Shown here one piece after another: positions 1 to 8,571 of a stretch of DNA of 64,000 bases (the stretch's first letter is position 1; every line of letters starts with the position of its first letter). The notes beneath the pieces are model-generated. The model had not been told where the DNA came from and did not search any database. It saw only the letters and a list, made by a program, of their open reading frames with translations. The stretch covers positions 186,001 to 250,000 of the forward strand of contig JAFLBL010000004.1 of assembly GCA_017303855.1 (NCBI GenBank), read 5' to 3'. Both the position numbers and the translations under genes were made by a program. The stretch is from Chitinophagales bacterium. GTDB taxonomy: Bacteria; Bacteroidota; Bacteroidia; Chitinophagales; Chitinophagaceae.

Positions 1-22
1 ATTTATTCCATCGCCTTGGTAA

Positions 23-634
23 CTAATGCCCGTAACCTGCGGCACAGATCAATCCTTTAAAATCTTCCAGTAGACGGGAGGGCAATTCCTCCCAACCGGA
101 TAAGCTATGCTTACAGGCCAGTTTTATAAACGGTTTGTGAAGAAGCTCACTTTTGTACGCCCCTTCCGTCATTTCCTCTATGGCCGTATAATACCCTTTT
201 TCAAAATGATGTTGCCAGGGGTCCGGATCCGTACAAATATATGTTCCGTGTTTTATCAGCTGTTCCCTGTTTGCCAGCAGGTTGTTTTCACAAGCCGTCC
301 TGAACCAGCCGGAAAGATGTAAGGTTACACTAAAGAAATGTCCCCACCAGAAAAGGGTACGGACCGCGAATATATTATCCCCCTCAAAACAACGGGGAAA
401 ATCCAGCACCCTGTAAGGCAGGCCCAGGTAATTTTCCCCCTGTGAAATTTTGGCTGGTAGACGCAGCACCGGTTCAGGAAATGCGCATGTTTCCAGCCAT
501 TGCTGCTGTGACTGCTGTATGGTAGAAAGAAACCGGTTAACCTCCGTCAGTATCCTGTTCTTTGTTAAAATCCATTCCGGATCGGAGATCATTAACAGCT
601 CCTCTGCTGAAAGCCTTATTTTTGCGGAATTCAT
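23..634 (-). CDS. Hypothetical protein, 203 aa
   Basis: I do not recognise the family. The reading frame is intact, starts with ATG and is rich in Trp, Phe and His (for example WWGHFF near residue 96), with no signal peptide or membrane segment, so a soluble cytoplasmic protein is likely. It is divergent from the LptF/LptG-type gene, the two starts being only 14 bases apart. On its own strand TATCTTTA lies four bases before the ATG, one mismatch from the Bacteroidota -7 box, so the message may be nearly leaderless. It could be a lineage-specific protein; no function is proposed. Confidence 0.6.
   Translation of the reverse strand: MNSAKIRLSAEELLMISDPEWILTKNRILTEVNRFLSTIQQSQQQWLETCAFPEPVLRLPAKISQGENYLGLPYRVLDFPRCFEGDNIFAVRTLFWWGHFFSVTLHLSGWFRTACENNLLANREQLIKHGTYICTDPDPWQHHFEKGYYTAIEEMTEGAYKSELLHKPFIKLACKHSLSGWEELPSRLLEDFKGLICAAGYGH
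617..624 (+). promoter_or_regulatory. Putative -7 box (TATTTTTG) for the LptF/LptG-type gene
   Basis: TATTTTTG matches the Bacteroidota -7 consensus TAnnTTTG exactly and lies 24 bases before the GTG start at 649. It falls inside the divergent hypothetical gene. No convincing TTG -33 element was seen. Confidence 0.45.
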
Positions 635-648
635 TTATTAAAGATAAC

Positions 649-2109
649 GTGTTCAAGAAATTAGATAAACTCATCCTGAAGGCTTTTATAGGGCCTTTTA
701 TCGCTACGTTCTTTATCACGTTGCTGGTACTGGTTATCCAGTTTTTCTGGCTTTATATTGACGATTTTGTTGGCAAGGGACTCGGGGTAAATGTTATCCT
801 TGAGTTTATACTCTACCAGAGTGCCGTACTGGTGCCACTGGCCCTGCCACTGGCTATACTCTTGTCTTCACTGATGACATTCGGCAACCTGGGAGAGAGT
901 TTCGAACTGGTTGCAATCAAGTCAGCCGGTATTTCCCTCCTGCGTTTTATGCGCCCGTTGTTTATTATCAGTATCCTGATAAGCGGGGTGGCTTTTGTGT
1001 TTTCCAATAATGTAATTCCGGTGGCCAACCTCAAATCACGTACACTGCTGGCGGATATTATCTATGCGAAACCCGCTTTTGATCTGAAAGAAGGAGTCTT
1101 CTATGATAAAATCAGCGGATTTGCCATTAAAATCGGGAAAAAAGAACTGAATGACAGTGTGATCAGGGATGTGATCATTTATGAACAGGGTAATCCGCTG
1201 CAGGATAATTTTATTGTGGCCAAAAGCGGAATCATGCGGGTAACACCCAATAAGCGCTTCCTGGAATTTAACCTGAAAGAGGGCTGGCGTTACCAGGAAA
1301 AAGGAAATGTATATGCCCAGTCGAATACGGAATTTATCCGTATCGGGTTTAGTGAGTATAAAAAACAATTTGACCTCAGCAGCCTGGGCTTTTCAAACCG
1401 GACCGCGGACAGTGTGAATAAGAACAATGAGAAAATGTTCAGTATGCGTCAGCTGGACAAAGCCATTGACTCGCTGAAAAAAGATATACGGGCAACAGAA
1501 GAGCGGTCCCTCCGCGAAATGTTTATCGCCCTTCCGTTTTATACACAGCTGGATTCAGCATGGACGCAATTACCCCCCGACAGTACCCTTTTTTTTAAGG
1601 CAAAAAACATGCAGGCCCTGTTGCCGGATTCGGCCAGGAGTAATGTGAATGAACTGGCCAAAACCACGGCAGGCTCAGTCCGTATGAATGTGGAATCCCT
1701 GATTCAGATAATGAAAGATAAAGGCCGCAACCTGCGCAAACACCAGGTGGAGTGGCACCGGAAGATTACCCTTTCACTGGCCTGCCTGGTCTTATTCCTG
1801 ATCGGGGCGCCCCTGGGTTCCATTATCCGGAAAGGAGGGCTGGGCACACCCTTGATTTTTGCCATCGTATTCTTTATGATCTTTTATTTTTCCAGTAATA
1901 CCGGCGAAAAATTTGCCAAAGAAGGGAGTTTGTCAGCTTTTACCGGCATGTGGCTGGCTACCTTTGTCCTCGTTCCGCTGGGCTTATTCCTGACATATAA
2001 AGCCATGCGGGATTCACAGGTATTGAATAAAGAATTTTATACACGGATAGCGCGGTTTGTAAAAAGCTTTTCAAGTAGAAAAGAACTACGGACAAACAGG
2101 CAATCATAA
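649..2109 (+). CDS. LptF/LptG family (YjgP/YjgQ) lipopolysaccharide export permease
   Basis: Inner-membrane permease of the Lpt machine, which with LptB extracts lipopolysaccharide from the inner membrane and feeds the periplasmic bridge. The protein (486 aa from this start) shows three to four N-terminal membrane segments up to about residue 110, a long periplasmic part (about 125-390) and three C-terminal membrane segments, the family layout. It is longer than the roughly 360 aa E. coli proteins because the periplasmic part is larger. I chose GTG 649, which gives the usual start VFKKLDKLILKAF and lies downstream of a TAnnTTTG box; an upstream in-frame start at 562 would overlap the divergent gene and precede the promoter. 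LptF and LptG cannot be told apart here. Confidence 0.88.
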   Translation: MFKKLDKLILKAFIGPFIATFFITLLVLVIQFFWLYIDDFVGKGLGVNVILEFILYQSAVLVPLALPLAILLSSLMTFGNLGESFELVAIKSAGISLLRFMRPLFIISILISGVAFVFSNNVIPVANLKSRTLLADIIYAKPAFDLKEGVFYDKISGFAIKIGKKELNDSVIRDVIIYEQGNPLQDNFIVAKSGIMRVTPNKRFLEFNLKEGWRYQEKGNVYAQSNTEFIRIGFSEYKKQFDLSSLGFSNRTADSVNKNNEKMFSMRQLDKAIDSLKKDIRATEERSLREMFIALPFYTQLDSAWTQLPPDSTLFFKAKNMQALLPDSARSNVNELAKTTAGSVRMNVESLIQIMKDKGRNLRKHQVEWHRKITLSLACLVLFLIGAPLGSIIRKGGLGTPLIFAIVFFMIFYFSSNTGEKFAKEGSLSAFTGMWLATFVLVPLGLFLTYKAMRDSQVLNKEFYTRIARFVKSFSSRKELRTNRQS

Positions 2110-2118
2110 TTGGGTACA

Positions 2119-3108
2119 ATGGGTACAATCAGGCAACTGCAAAATCTCCGGGTACAGAAATGGGTGGCGGCACTTTCTGTGCTGATCCTGGCGGTGAAGT
2201 TTGTAGCCTATTATTCCACCCATTCCATATCCATACTTACAGATGCCCTCGAAAGTATTGTAAATGTGGCGGCCGGTTTTATCGGGCTATACAGTCTGTA
2301 TGTGGCTGCCAAACCCCGGGATGAAGACCATCCGTATGGTCACGGGAAAGCCGAATTTCTATCAGCGGCTATTGAAGGAACACTGATCGGAAGCGCCGGC
2401 GCCATCATCTTGTACAAAGCGATTCAGAGTTTGATAGAACCGGTGGCTATACAAAAGCTTGATACCGGTATCTGGCTGGTGGCTGCCGCGGCAGCTGCTA
2501 ATTTTCTGATCGGCTATTTCTGTCTGCGGATCGGTAAAAAAAATCAGTCACTGGCACTGGTGGCAAGTGGCCGGCACCTGCAGAGTGATACGATTTCCAC
2601 AGTGGGCATTATTGTGGGACTTGTTCTGTTATACTTCACCGGCCTGCAATGGATCGACAGCGTAGTGGCCATCCTGTTTGGCGTTATCATCATTGTTACC
2701 GGTTACAGGATTGTCCGTAAGTCCATTGCCGGTATTATGGATGAGGCCGATGCGGAACTGATGGGGCGAATGGTGGATGTGCTGAACAGGAGCCGGCAGG
2801 AAAACTGGATTGATCTGCACAATCTCCGGGTCATTAAATACGGGGCCGTATTGCATCTCGATTGTCACCTGACGGTACCCTGGTACCTGAATGTGCATGA
2901 AGCACACCGGGAGATAGATGAGCTGGCTAAACTGATCCGGAATGAATTCGGGGAATCCCTGGAATTATTTGTGCATTCAGACGGCTGTCTCCCTTTCTCC
3001 TGCCGGATTTGTAAAAAAGCGGAATGTAGAGAGAGAAAGAATAATTTTGAGCAGGAAATCCGGTGGACGCTGGAGAATATTTCTAACAATAAAAAACACG
3101 CATTGTGA
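2119..3108 (+). CDS. Cation diffusion facilitator (CDF) family efflux transporter
   Basis: Proton-coupled exporter of divalent metals such as Zn, Fe or Mn across the inner membrane. About six membrane segments fill residues 10-205, with the metal-site segment TDALES in the second and the loop motif HPYGHGKAE after it. A cytoplasmic domain follows, ending in a cysteine cluster (GCLPFSCRICKKAEC) that may bind metal. ATG 2119 is chosen; an in-frame TTG at 2110, directly after the previous stop, is possible. It is followed by the OsmC gene with overlapping TGATG, so both are probably cotranscribed with the permease gene. The substrate metal is not clear from sequence. Confidence 0.85.
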   Translation: MGTIRQLQNLRVQKWVAALSVLILAVKFVAYYSTHSISILTDALESIVNVAAGFIGLYSLYVAAKPRDEDHPYGHGKAEFLSAAIEGTLIGSAGAIILYKAIQSLIEPVAIQKLDTGIWLVAAAAAANFLIGYFCLRIGKKNQSLALVASGRHLQSDTISTVGIIVGLVLLYFTGLQWIDSVVAILFGVIIIVTGYRIVRKSIAGIMDEADAELMGRMVDVLNRSRQENWIDLHNLRVIKYGAVLHLDCHLTVPWYLNVHEAHREIDELAKLIRNEFGESLELFVHSDGCLPFSCRICKKAECRERKNNFEQEIRWTLENISNNKKHAL

Positions 3109-3500
3109 TGAAGACCACAACCGTCTGGAAAGGAGAACACCGTTTTGAAAGTGAACACGAGGGTAATTTTATCCAGGTAGACGGTGATAAAAAGGCCGGT
3201 CATGGTCCAAAAGCGCTGCTCTTGTCCGGACTGGCAGGTTGCTCCGGTATTGATGTGGTGGATATCCTGGAGAAAATGAGAGTGGAGTTTTCGGATTTCT
3301 CCATGGATGCGGAAGCGGAACAGACTGAAGAACATCCGAAAGTTTTTACCGGGGTACAGATTACCTACCGGCTGCATACGGCTCCCGAAAATGAAGAAAA
3401 AGTGCGGAAAGCAATTGAACTTTCGTTGGAGAAATACTGCGGGGTGGCCGCCATGCTGAAAAAGAATTCAACTGTTCACTATACATTGGTCATACTGTAA
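3108..3500 (+). CDS. OsmC/Ohr family protein
   Basis: Small (130 aa) OsmC-fold protein; family members reduce organic or fatty-acid hydroperoxides with a cysteine pair. The two expected cysteines are present, C45 in the helix motif LAGCSG and C111 in KYCGVA, so it should be catalytically competent. ATG 3108 overlaps the stop of the CDF gene (TGATG), indicating translational coupling. The Rrf2 regulator gene follows after nine bases. It belongs to the YhfA/OsmC-like branch rather than clear Ohr; the in vivo substrate is unknown. Confidence 0.82.
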   Translation: MKTTTVWKGEHRFESEHEGNFIQVDGDKKAGHGPKALLLSGLAGCSGIDVVDILEKMRVEFSDFSMDAEAEQTEEHPKVFTGVQITYRLHTAPENEEKVRKAIELSLEKYCGVAAMLKKNSTVHYTLVIL

Positions 3501-3509
3501 TTAGATTTT

Positions 3510-3917
3510 ATGCTGTCCAAAAAATCGCAATATGCGTTTAAGGCACTGGAATACCTGACAGAGCGGTATAAGCAGGGGCCTGTACTGATCTCCGAGATTT
3601 CAAAAAAGAAAAAAATTCCGCTGAAGTTCCTTGAGAATATTCTGCTGGAACTGAAAAAAGAGGAAATACTCGATAGTAAAAAAGGGAAAGGCGGTGGATA
3701 TTTCCTGGCCAAAGATCCGGCTAAGGTTAAAGTGGCCACAATTATCCGCATTGTTAATGGACCGATTGCCATGCTGCCCTGTGTGAGCCTGTATTTTTAT
3801 GAGCGGTGTAAAAACTGCGATGAAAAAAAATGTGGACTCCATGACCTGATGATCGAAGTACGTGATGCGTCCCTGGGCATCCTGGAAAACAGGACGTTAA
3901 AGGATCTTGCTCATTGA
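3510..3917 (+). CDS. Rrf2 family transcriptional regulator with cysteine cluster
   Basis: DNA-binding regulator of the Rrf2 family (IscR, CymR, NsrR). The N-terminal winged helix-turn-helix begins MLSKKSQYAFKALEYL, the typical family opening, and the wing has KGKGGGYFLA. Cysteines at 91, 100, 103 and 108 sit where family members bind an Fe-S cluster or sense thiols. It lies directly upstream of the peroxiredoxin-cysH-cysD-cysN-cobA operon. Six palindromes of 15 bases (CTAYTW-N3-WDGTAG) precede the sulfur and siroheme units in the next 17 kb. I infer that this protein is their regulator, in the way CymR controls cysteine genes in Firmicutes; the ligand and the pairing of protein with site are untested. 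Confidence 0.85.
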   Translation: MLSKKSQYAFKALEYLTERYKQGPVLISEISKKKKIPLKFLENILLELKKEEILDSKKGKGGGYFLAKDPAKVKVATIIRIVNGPIAMLPCVSLYFYERCKNCDEKKCGLHDLMIEVRDASLGILENRTLKDLAH

Positions 3918-3963
3918 GCAAAACAGGTTCACGAACCCTTGTTTGCAGCACTCATTTTTAAGT

Positions 3964-3978
3964 CTATTAACTTGGTAG
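3964..3978. promoter_or_regulatory. Candidate sulfur-regulon operator, site a
   Basis: CTATTAACTTGGTAG fits the shared 15-base pattern CTAYTW-N3-WDGTAG found at five other places in the island. It covers the TTG -33 element of the promoter of the peroxiredoxin-cys operon, a position expected for repression. It is the most degenerate of the six. Confidence 0.55.
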
Positions 3979-4002
3979 GGAATTTAGATTACAGTACTTT
4001 TG
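3972..4002 (+). promoter_or_regulatory. Promoter of the peroxiredoxin-cysHDN-cobA operon
   Basis: TTG at 3972-3974 and TACTTTTG at 3995-4002 fit the Bacteroidota -33/-7 pattern with 20 bases between. The -7 box ends 22 bases before the ATG at 4025. The -33 element lies inside operator site a. Confidence 0.65.
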
Positions 4003-4024
4003 CAACACTAAAAAATCTATATAT

Positions 4025-4660
4025 ATGGGACTTCATTTAGGCGACATTGCACCAAATTTTAAGGCACAAACAACAGCCGGTGAAATTGATTTTCATGAAT
4101 ACCTGGGTGATAGCTGGGGGATTTTGTTTTCGCATCCGGCTGACTACACACCGGTTTGCACCACTGAACTCGGAAAGACGGCATTATTGCAGGAAGAGTT
4201 CAGAAAACGCAATGTAAAAGTGCTGGCTGTAAGTGTGGACTCGCTGGATCATCACCAGGATTGGGTGAAAGATATTAATGAGACACAGCATTGCTCAGTT
4301 GATTTTCCCATTATTGCGGATCCGGACAGGGTAGTGGCTTTTCTGTATGACATGATACATCCCAAAGCCTCTGAAACATTTACGGTGCGTTCTCTTTTCG
4401 TGATCGGGCCGGATAAAAAAATAAAATTAACCATTACTTATCCGGCGTCAACCGGACGTAATTTTTATGAAGTGTTGCGTGTGGTGGATTCATTGCAACT
4501 GGCCGCTGGTTACAGCGTGGCCACTCCGGCCGACTGGAAGGAAGGGGAAGATGTAATTGTAGGTTTATCCCTTAGTACGGAGGAGGCGCAAAAAACATTT
4601 AGCAAAGGCGTTACGGTGATTAAACCGTACCTGCGTTATACACCGCAACCCAACCGCTGA
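4025..4660 (+). CDS. 1-Cys peroxiredoxin (Prx6 type)
   Basis: Thiol peroxidase that reduces hydrogen peroxide and alkyl hydroperoxides in the cytoplasm. The peroxidatic cysteine is C45 in TPVCTTE, preceded by the SHPADYTP segment typical of the Prx6 group; length (211 aa) and the C-terminal extension also fit. It is the first gene of the operon with APS reductase, ATP sulfurylase and SUMT, and its stop overlaps the cysH start (TGATG). Coupling of a peroxidase to sulfate reduction suggests protection of the Fe-S and thiol enzymes, or a sulfur-starvation stress response; this is inference. Confidence 0.92.
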   Translation: MGLHLGDIAPNFKAQTTAGEIDFHEYLGDSWGILFSHPADYTPVCTTELGKTALLQEEFRKRNVKVLAVSVDSLDHHQDWVKDINETQHCSVDFPIIADPDRVVAFLYDMIHPKASETFTVRSLFVIGPDKKIKLTITYPASTGRNFYEVLRVVDSLQLAAGYSVATPADWKEGEDVIVGLSLSTEEAQKTFSKGVTVIKPYLRYTPQPNR

Positions 4661-5361
4661 TGCTGACAAAGGAGCAATTACAGGAAGCAGAAGGATTGTC
4701 TGCAGTGGAAGCCATCAGGCGGGTCACGGAATGGTTTCCGGAGGGCGTGGTGTTTTCTTCCTCGCTTGGACAGGAGGACCAGGTACTGACGGATATGATA
4801 TTTAAGCACACACTGCCGGTAAAGGTCTTTACGATCGATACCGGCCGTTTGTTTAATGAGGCCTATGAGTTGCTGGATCGTACCACTGCCCGTTATAAAC
4901 AACCCATCCATGTTTACTTTCCCGATGCCGCGGATGTGGAAGCCTTTGCCTACGAAAAAGGAATCAATTCTTTTTATGAGTCGGTGGAGAACCGGAAAAC
5001 CTGTTGCTATATCCGCAAAGTAATTCCGCTCAACCGGGCGTTGCAGGGCGCAAAAGTCTGGATTACCGGTCTGAGGGCCGAACAGTCCGATAACCGGCAG
5101 GATATGCCATTGATCGAATGGGATGACAACCGCAACCTGTATAAATTCAATCCCCTGATCCGCTGGGATTACCAGCAGATGATGGAATATATCAATGCAC
5201 ATAATGTGCCCTGTAATCCGCTGCATGACCGCGGATATATCAGTATCGGTTGCGCGCCCTGTACCCGGGCTATTGAACCCGGTGAACATCCGAGGGCCGG
5301 CCGCTGGTGGTGGGAAGCTTCGCAAAAGGAATGCGGGTTACATGGCGAACGAAATAAATAA
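4660..5361 (+). CDS. cysH: Assimilatory adenylyl-sulfate (APS) reductase
   Basis: Reduces activated sulfate to sulfite with thioredoxin. The PAPS-reductase fold is evident from SSSLGQEDQVL (residues 33-43). Cysteines C115-C116 and C198-xx-C201 form the pattern that binds a [4Fe-4S] cluster, the mark of enzymes using APS rather than PAPS. The nucleophilic cysteine is C225 in the C-terminal ECGLH motif. CysN in the same operon carries no APS kinase domain and no cysC is present in the window, which agrees with direct use of APS. ATG 4660 overlaps the peroxiredoxin stop; cysD follows after 22 bases. Confidence 0.93.
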   Translation: MLTKEQLQEAEGLSAVEAIRRVTEWFPEGVVFSSSLGQEDQVLTDMIFKHTLPVKVFTIDTGRLFNEAYELLDRTTARYKQPIHVYFPDAADVEAFAYEKGINSFYESVENRKTCCYIRKVIPLNRALQGAKVWITGLRAEQSDNRQDMPLIEWDDNRNLYKFNPLIRWDYQQMMEYINAHNVPCNPLHDRGYISIGCAPCTRAIEPGEHPRAGRWWWEASQKECGLHGERNK

Positions 5362-5383
5362 AGTAAGACCTGAACAGTAGTGT

Positions 5384-6295
5384 ATGAATAACAAGTATCA
5401 TTTGAATTACCTGGAGCAACTGGAATCGGAAAGCATCCATATCTTCCGGGAAGTGGCTGCCCAGTTTGAAAAACCCGCCCTGTTGTTCAGCGGGGGCAAA
5501 GATTCCATCTGCCTGGTCCACCTGGCATTAAAAGCTTTCGCGCCGGGTAAAATTCCATTTCCGTTGGTGCATATTGACACCGGGCATAATTTTCCGGAAG
5601 CACTGGCTTTCAGGGATGCAATGGCGGAACGTATCGGTGCCACCCTGGTGGTGCGAAAAGTGGAAGACACCATTAAACAAAGAAGCCTGACAGAACCGAA
5701 AGGAAAATTTCCCAGCCGGAATTGGTTGCAAACCTATACCCTGCTGGATACCATTGAAGAGTTTGCATTTGATTGCTGTATCGGTGGCGCGAGAAGGGAT
5801 GAAGAAAAAGCAAGAGCTAAAGAACGAATATTCTCCGTAAGGGATGAATTTGGTCAGTGGAATCCGAAACTGCAGCGGCCGGAACTCTGGAATATTTATA
5901 ACGGTAAAATTCACAAAGGGGAGAATGTCCGGGTATTCCCGATCAGTAACTGGACAGAGCTCGACATCTGGAATTATATCCGCAACGAAAAGATTGACCT
6001 GCCTTCCATATATTTTGCGCATGAACGTAGCGTAATTGAACATGAAGGACAGCTCGTAGCCATCAGCGAATTTGTACAACCCGGCGAGTCAGATGTTGTG
6101 CTGACAAAAAAAGTCCGGTACCGTACAGTAGGCGACATGACCTGTACGGCTGCCGTAGAGTCTGTAGCTTCCACACTTGATGAAGTGATAAATGAAATTG
6201 TGGCAACCCGGATCAGTGAACGTGGCGAAACGAGGATTGATGATAAAGTAACTGAAGCAGCGATGGAAGACAGGAAGAAGAACGGCTATTTTTAA
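5384..6295 (+). CDS. cysD: Sulfate adenylyltransferase subunit 2
   Basis: Catalytic subunit of ATP sulfurylase, forming APS and pyrophosphate from ATP and sulfate; it works as a heterodimer with the GTPase CysN. The PP-loop motif SGGKDS is at residues 36-41 and the length (303 aa) matches E. coli CysD. It starts with ATG 22 bases after cysH. The stop codon touches the left arm of a heptamer inverted repeat that fills the gap to cysN, so cysD and cysN are separated by 190 bases instead of being tightly linked as is usual. Confidence 0.95.
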   Translation: MNNKYHLNYLEQLESESIHIFREVAAQFEKPALLFSGGKDSICLVHLALKAFAPGKIPFPLVHIDTGHNFPEALAFRDAMAERIGATLVVRKVEDTIKQRSLTEPKGKFPSRNWLQTYTLLDTIEEFAFDCCIGGARRDEEKARAKERIFSVRDEFGQWNPKLQRPELWNIYNGKIHKGENVRVFPISNWTELDIWNYIRNEKIDLPSIYFAHERSVIEHEGQLVAISEFVQPGESDVVLTKKVRYRTVGDMTCTAAVESVASTLDEVINEIVATRISERGETRIDDKVTEAAMEDRKKNGYF

Positions 6296-6480
6296 AGTAA
6301 AAATTCAAAAGTAAAAAGTAAAAAAGCCTATGGCTGGACAGCCTTTACTTTTGGATGCATATTGTCAATTGAAAATAGAATATTTAGTAAAATAAAAATA
6401 AGTGAAAGTTCAGGTGTAAAGGAGTGTCCGATATTGCAGTGTGTGTGCTTTTTTACTTTTGACTTTTTACTTTTGACTTT
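6294..6480. repeat. Heptamer inverted-repeat element 1 (cysD-cysN gap)
   Basis: The left arm (6294-6326) is built from GTAAAAA-like heptamers and starts on the cysD stop codon. The right arm (6448-6480) is its inverted counterpart (ACTTTTG/ACTTTTT units) and ends five bases before the cysN ATG. The arms are about 33 bases and the spacer 121 bases. The spacer holds no open frame that I can support and a short GC-rich hairpin-like stretch near 6326-6350. The left arm is almost identical over 29 bases to the arm after nuoD at 37700. Confidence 0.85.
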
Positions 6481-6485
6481 CTACC

Positions 6486-7730
6486 ATGGATTTATTACGA
6501 TTTATAACTGCGGGGAGCGTGGATGACGGGAAGAGTACCCTGATCGGGCGATTATTGTATGACAGCAAGAACATTCTGATTGATCAGCTGGAGGCCCTCG
6601 AGAAGTCAACGAAGAACCGGACCGATGGTTCGGTGGACCTGGCGCTGCTGACAGACGGGTTACGTGCGGAACGGGAACAGGGTATTACCATTGACGTCGC
6701 CTACCGTTATTTCACCACACCCAAGCGCAAATTCATTATCGCCGATGCGCCCGGGCATGTGCAGTATACGCGCAATATGATAACCGGTGCCTCCAATGCC
6801 AGCCTGATTATCATTCTTATTGATGCCCGGCAGGGCGTGGTGGAGCAAACCCGTCGTCATTCTATTATCGCCTCACTGCTGAAAATAAAACACGTAGTGG
6901 TGGCCGTGAACAAAATGGACCTGGTGGATTTTTCACAAGAAGTTTATACAGCCATCGTAAATGACTATAACCAGGTAGCCGCACAACTCGGGCTGGGTAC
7001 AATTACTTACATACCGATGAGCGCGCTGGACGGTGATAATATCGTGGATCCCTCGGTACGCATGCCCTGGTATACGGGCAAAGCCCTGCTGGAATTCCTG
7101 GAGGATGTGCAACTGGATCAGGATGTAAACCTGACGATTCCCCGTTTCCAGGTGCAGTTTGTAATTCGTCCTCAAACGGAGGAACTGCATGATTACCGCG
7201 GGTATGCGGGCAGGATTATCAGTGGTATTTACAGGAAGGGGGATAAGGTAACCGTATTGCCACAGGGTATTGAAACCACCATTGCCACCCTTGAAGTAGC
7301 CGGTAAAGAAGTGGAAGAGGTATTTGCGCCACAGGCGGCTGTGATTCAACTGGCGGATGATATTGATATCAGCCGTGGCGATACCATTGTGAAATCGGAT
7401 AACCGGCCGCTGGTCAGCAATGAACTCAATGTGTTGCTTTGCTGGATGGATGACAAACCCCTGATTTCCGGTAATAAATACCTGTTGCAACACAATGGCC
7501 GTCTTTTACGCGCCATGATCCGGCAGGTGGAGTATAAAATCGATGTTAATACCTTGCAACAGCAACCGGTGGAAGGACAGGTAAAACTGAATGAAGTGGT
7601 AAAAGCCACCATTAAGACGGCTGCCCCGCTGGTCTATGATTCGTACGAAAATCTCAGCGAATACGGCTCTGCCATCCTGGTGGATGAAACCAGCAACAGT
7701 ACCGTGGCCGCTGTGCTTATTCAATCCTGA
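6486..7730 (+). CDS. cysN: Sulfate adenylyltransferase subunit 1 (GTPase)
   Basis: Regulatory GTPase subunit of ATP sulfurylase, an EF-Tu-like translation-factor fold whose GTP hydrolysis drives APS formation by CysD. Motifs: P-loop GSVDDGKST (10-18), DAPGH (87-91), NKMD (142-145), followed by two beta-barrel domains. At 414 aa it ends after those barrels, so it lacks the C-terminal APS kinase domain seen in CysNC fusions. It is separated from cysD by a heptamer repeat element whose right arm ends at the start region, and is followed by cobA after 28 bases. Confidence 0.95.
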   Translation: MDLLRFITAGSVDDGKSTLIGRLLYDSKNILIDQLEALEKSTKNRTDGSVDLALLTDGLRAEREQGITIDVAYRYFTTPKRKFIIADAPGHVQYTRNMITGASNASLIIILIDARQGVVEQTRRHSIIASLLKIKHVVVAVNKMDLVDFSQEVYTAIVNDYNQVAAQLGLGTITYIPMSALDGDNIVDPSVRMPWYTGKALLEFLEDVQLDQDVNLTIPRFQVQFVIRPQTEELHDYRGYAGRIISGIYRKGDKVTVLPQGIETTIATLEVAGKEVEEVFAPQAAVIQLADDIDISRGDTIVKSDNRPLVSNELNVLLCWMDDKPLISGNKYLLQHNGRLLRAMIRQVEYKIDVNTLQQQPVEGQVKLNEVVKATIKTAAPLVYDSYENLSEYGSAILVDETSNSTVAAVLIQS

Positions 7731-7758
7731 TCTCCTGTAATCTTTTCAAACGCCACCA

Positions 7759-8556
7759 ATGAATGATCCGCGAAAGACTGCATGGGTGACACTGGCTGGC
7801 GCAGGTCCGGGTGATCCGGAACTGATAACCCTTAAACTACAGCAACGATTACAGGCAGCGGATGTAATCATTACTGACCGGCTGGTTCATCCGGATATTA
7901 TCTGGCTGCATGCCCGTAACGGGATACGGGTATTGATGACCGGTAAACAGGGTTATCATGAACATTCCTATACACAGGAAGAAGTAACCGCCATCCTGAT
8001 TGATGAAGCCCTGCAGGGAAAAAGAGTACTCCGGCTGAAAGGAGGCGATGTGGCTTTTTTCAGTAATGTGCTGGATGAACTGGAAGCGTTGGAGAAAAAC
8101 GGAATTCCTTTTGAGATAATCCCCGGTATTACCGCTGCATCCGGCGCATCGGCCTATACCGGTATTCCGCTCACGGCAAGAGGGTTTGCACAGGGAGTCC
8201 GGTTTATTGCATACAACCCCACTCAGCACTACGATACCAAAACATGGAATTCACTGGCAGAAACCAGTGATACCCTGGTCGTCTATATGGCAGGGAAAAC
8301 GGTACTGTCTTTTGCAGCGCAGTTAATACTTCACGGGGCGCCTGCCAGTCGACCGGCAGCGGTGATTGAACAGGCCTCTACCGCCGCGCAAAAAATACAT
8401 CTCTCTTCGTTGGCGAAAGTGGCGGTTGATTTTAAGGAACTGATTTTCTCTTCGCCTTCGCTGGTGGTGATCGGAGATGTATTGCAACTGCATGGCCGCT
8501 TTTCCTGGTTCAACGGGGATCAGGAAGGTTCAGTTTTCAATGAGTTGCCGGAATAA
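7759..8556 (+). CDS. cobA: Uroporphyrinogen-III C-methyltransferase (SUMT)
   Basis: Methylates uroporphyrinogen III twice with S-adenosylmethionine to give precorrin-2, the branch point to siroheme. The SAM-binding motif GAGPGDPELITLK is at 14-26 and RLKGGDVAFFSN (92-103) matches the usual RLKGGDPFVFGRG segment, with the end diverged. Length (265 aa) is normal for the stand-alone enzyme. It closes the cys operon and converges on the sulfite reductase gene (15-base gap). Precorrin-2 oxidation is encoded separately, in the permease fusion at 14702. Together they supply siroheme for sulfite reductase. Confidence 0.93.
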   Translation: MNDPRKTAWVTLAGAGPGDPELITLKLQQRLQAADVIITDRLVHPDIIWLHARNGIRVLMTGKQGYHEHSYTQEEVTAILIDEALQGKRVLRLKGGDVAFFSNVLDELEALEKNGIPFEIIPGITAASGASAYTGIPLTARGFAQGVRFIAYNPTQHYDTKTWNSLAETSDTLVVYMAGKTVLSFAAQLILHGAPASRPAAVIEQASTAAQKIHLSSLAKVAVDFKELIFSSPSLVVIGDVLQLHGRFSWFNGDQEGSVFNELPE

Positions 8557-8571
8557 AACGGGTTCGACTGA

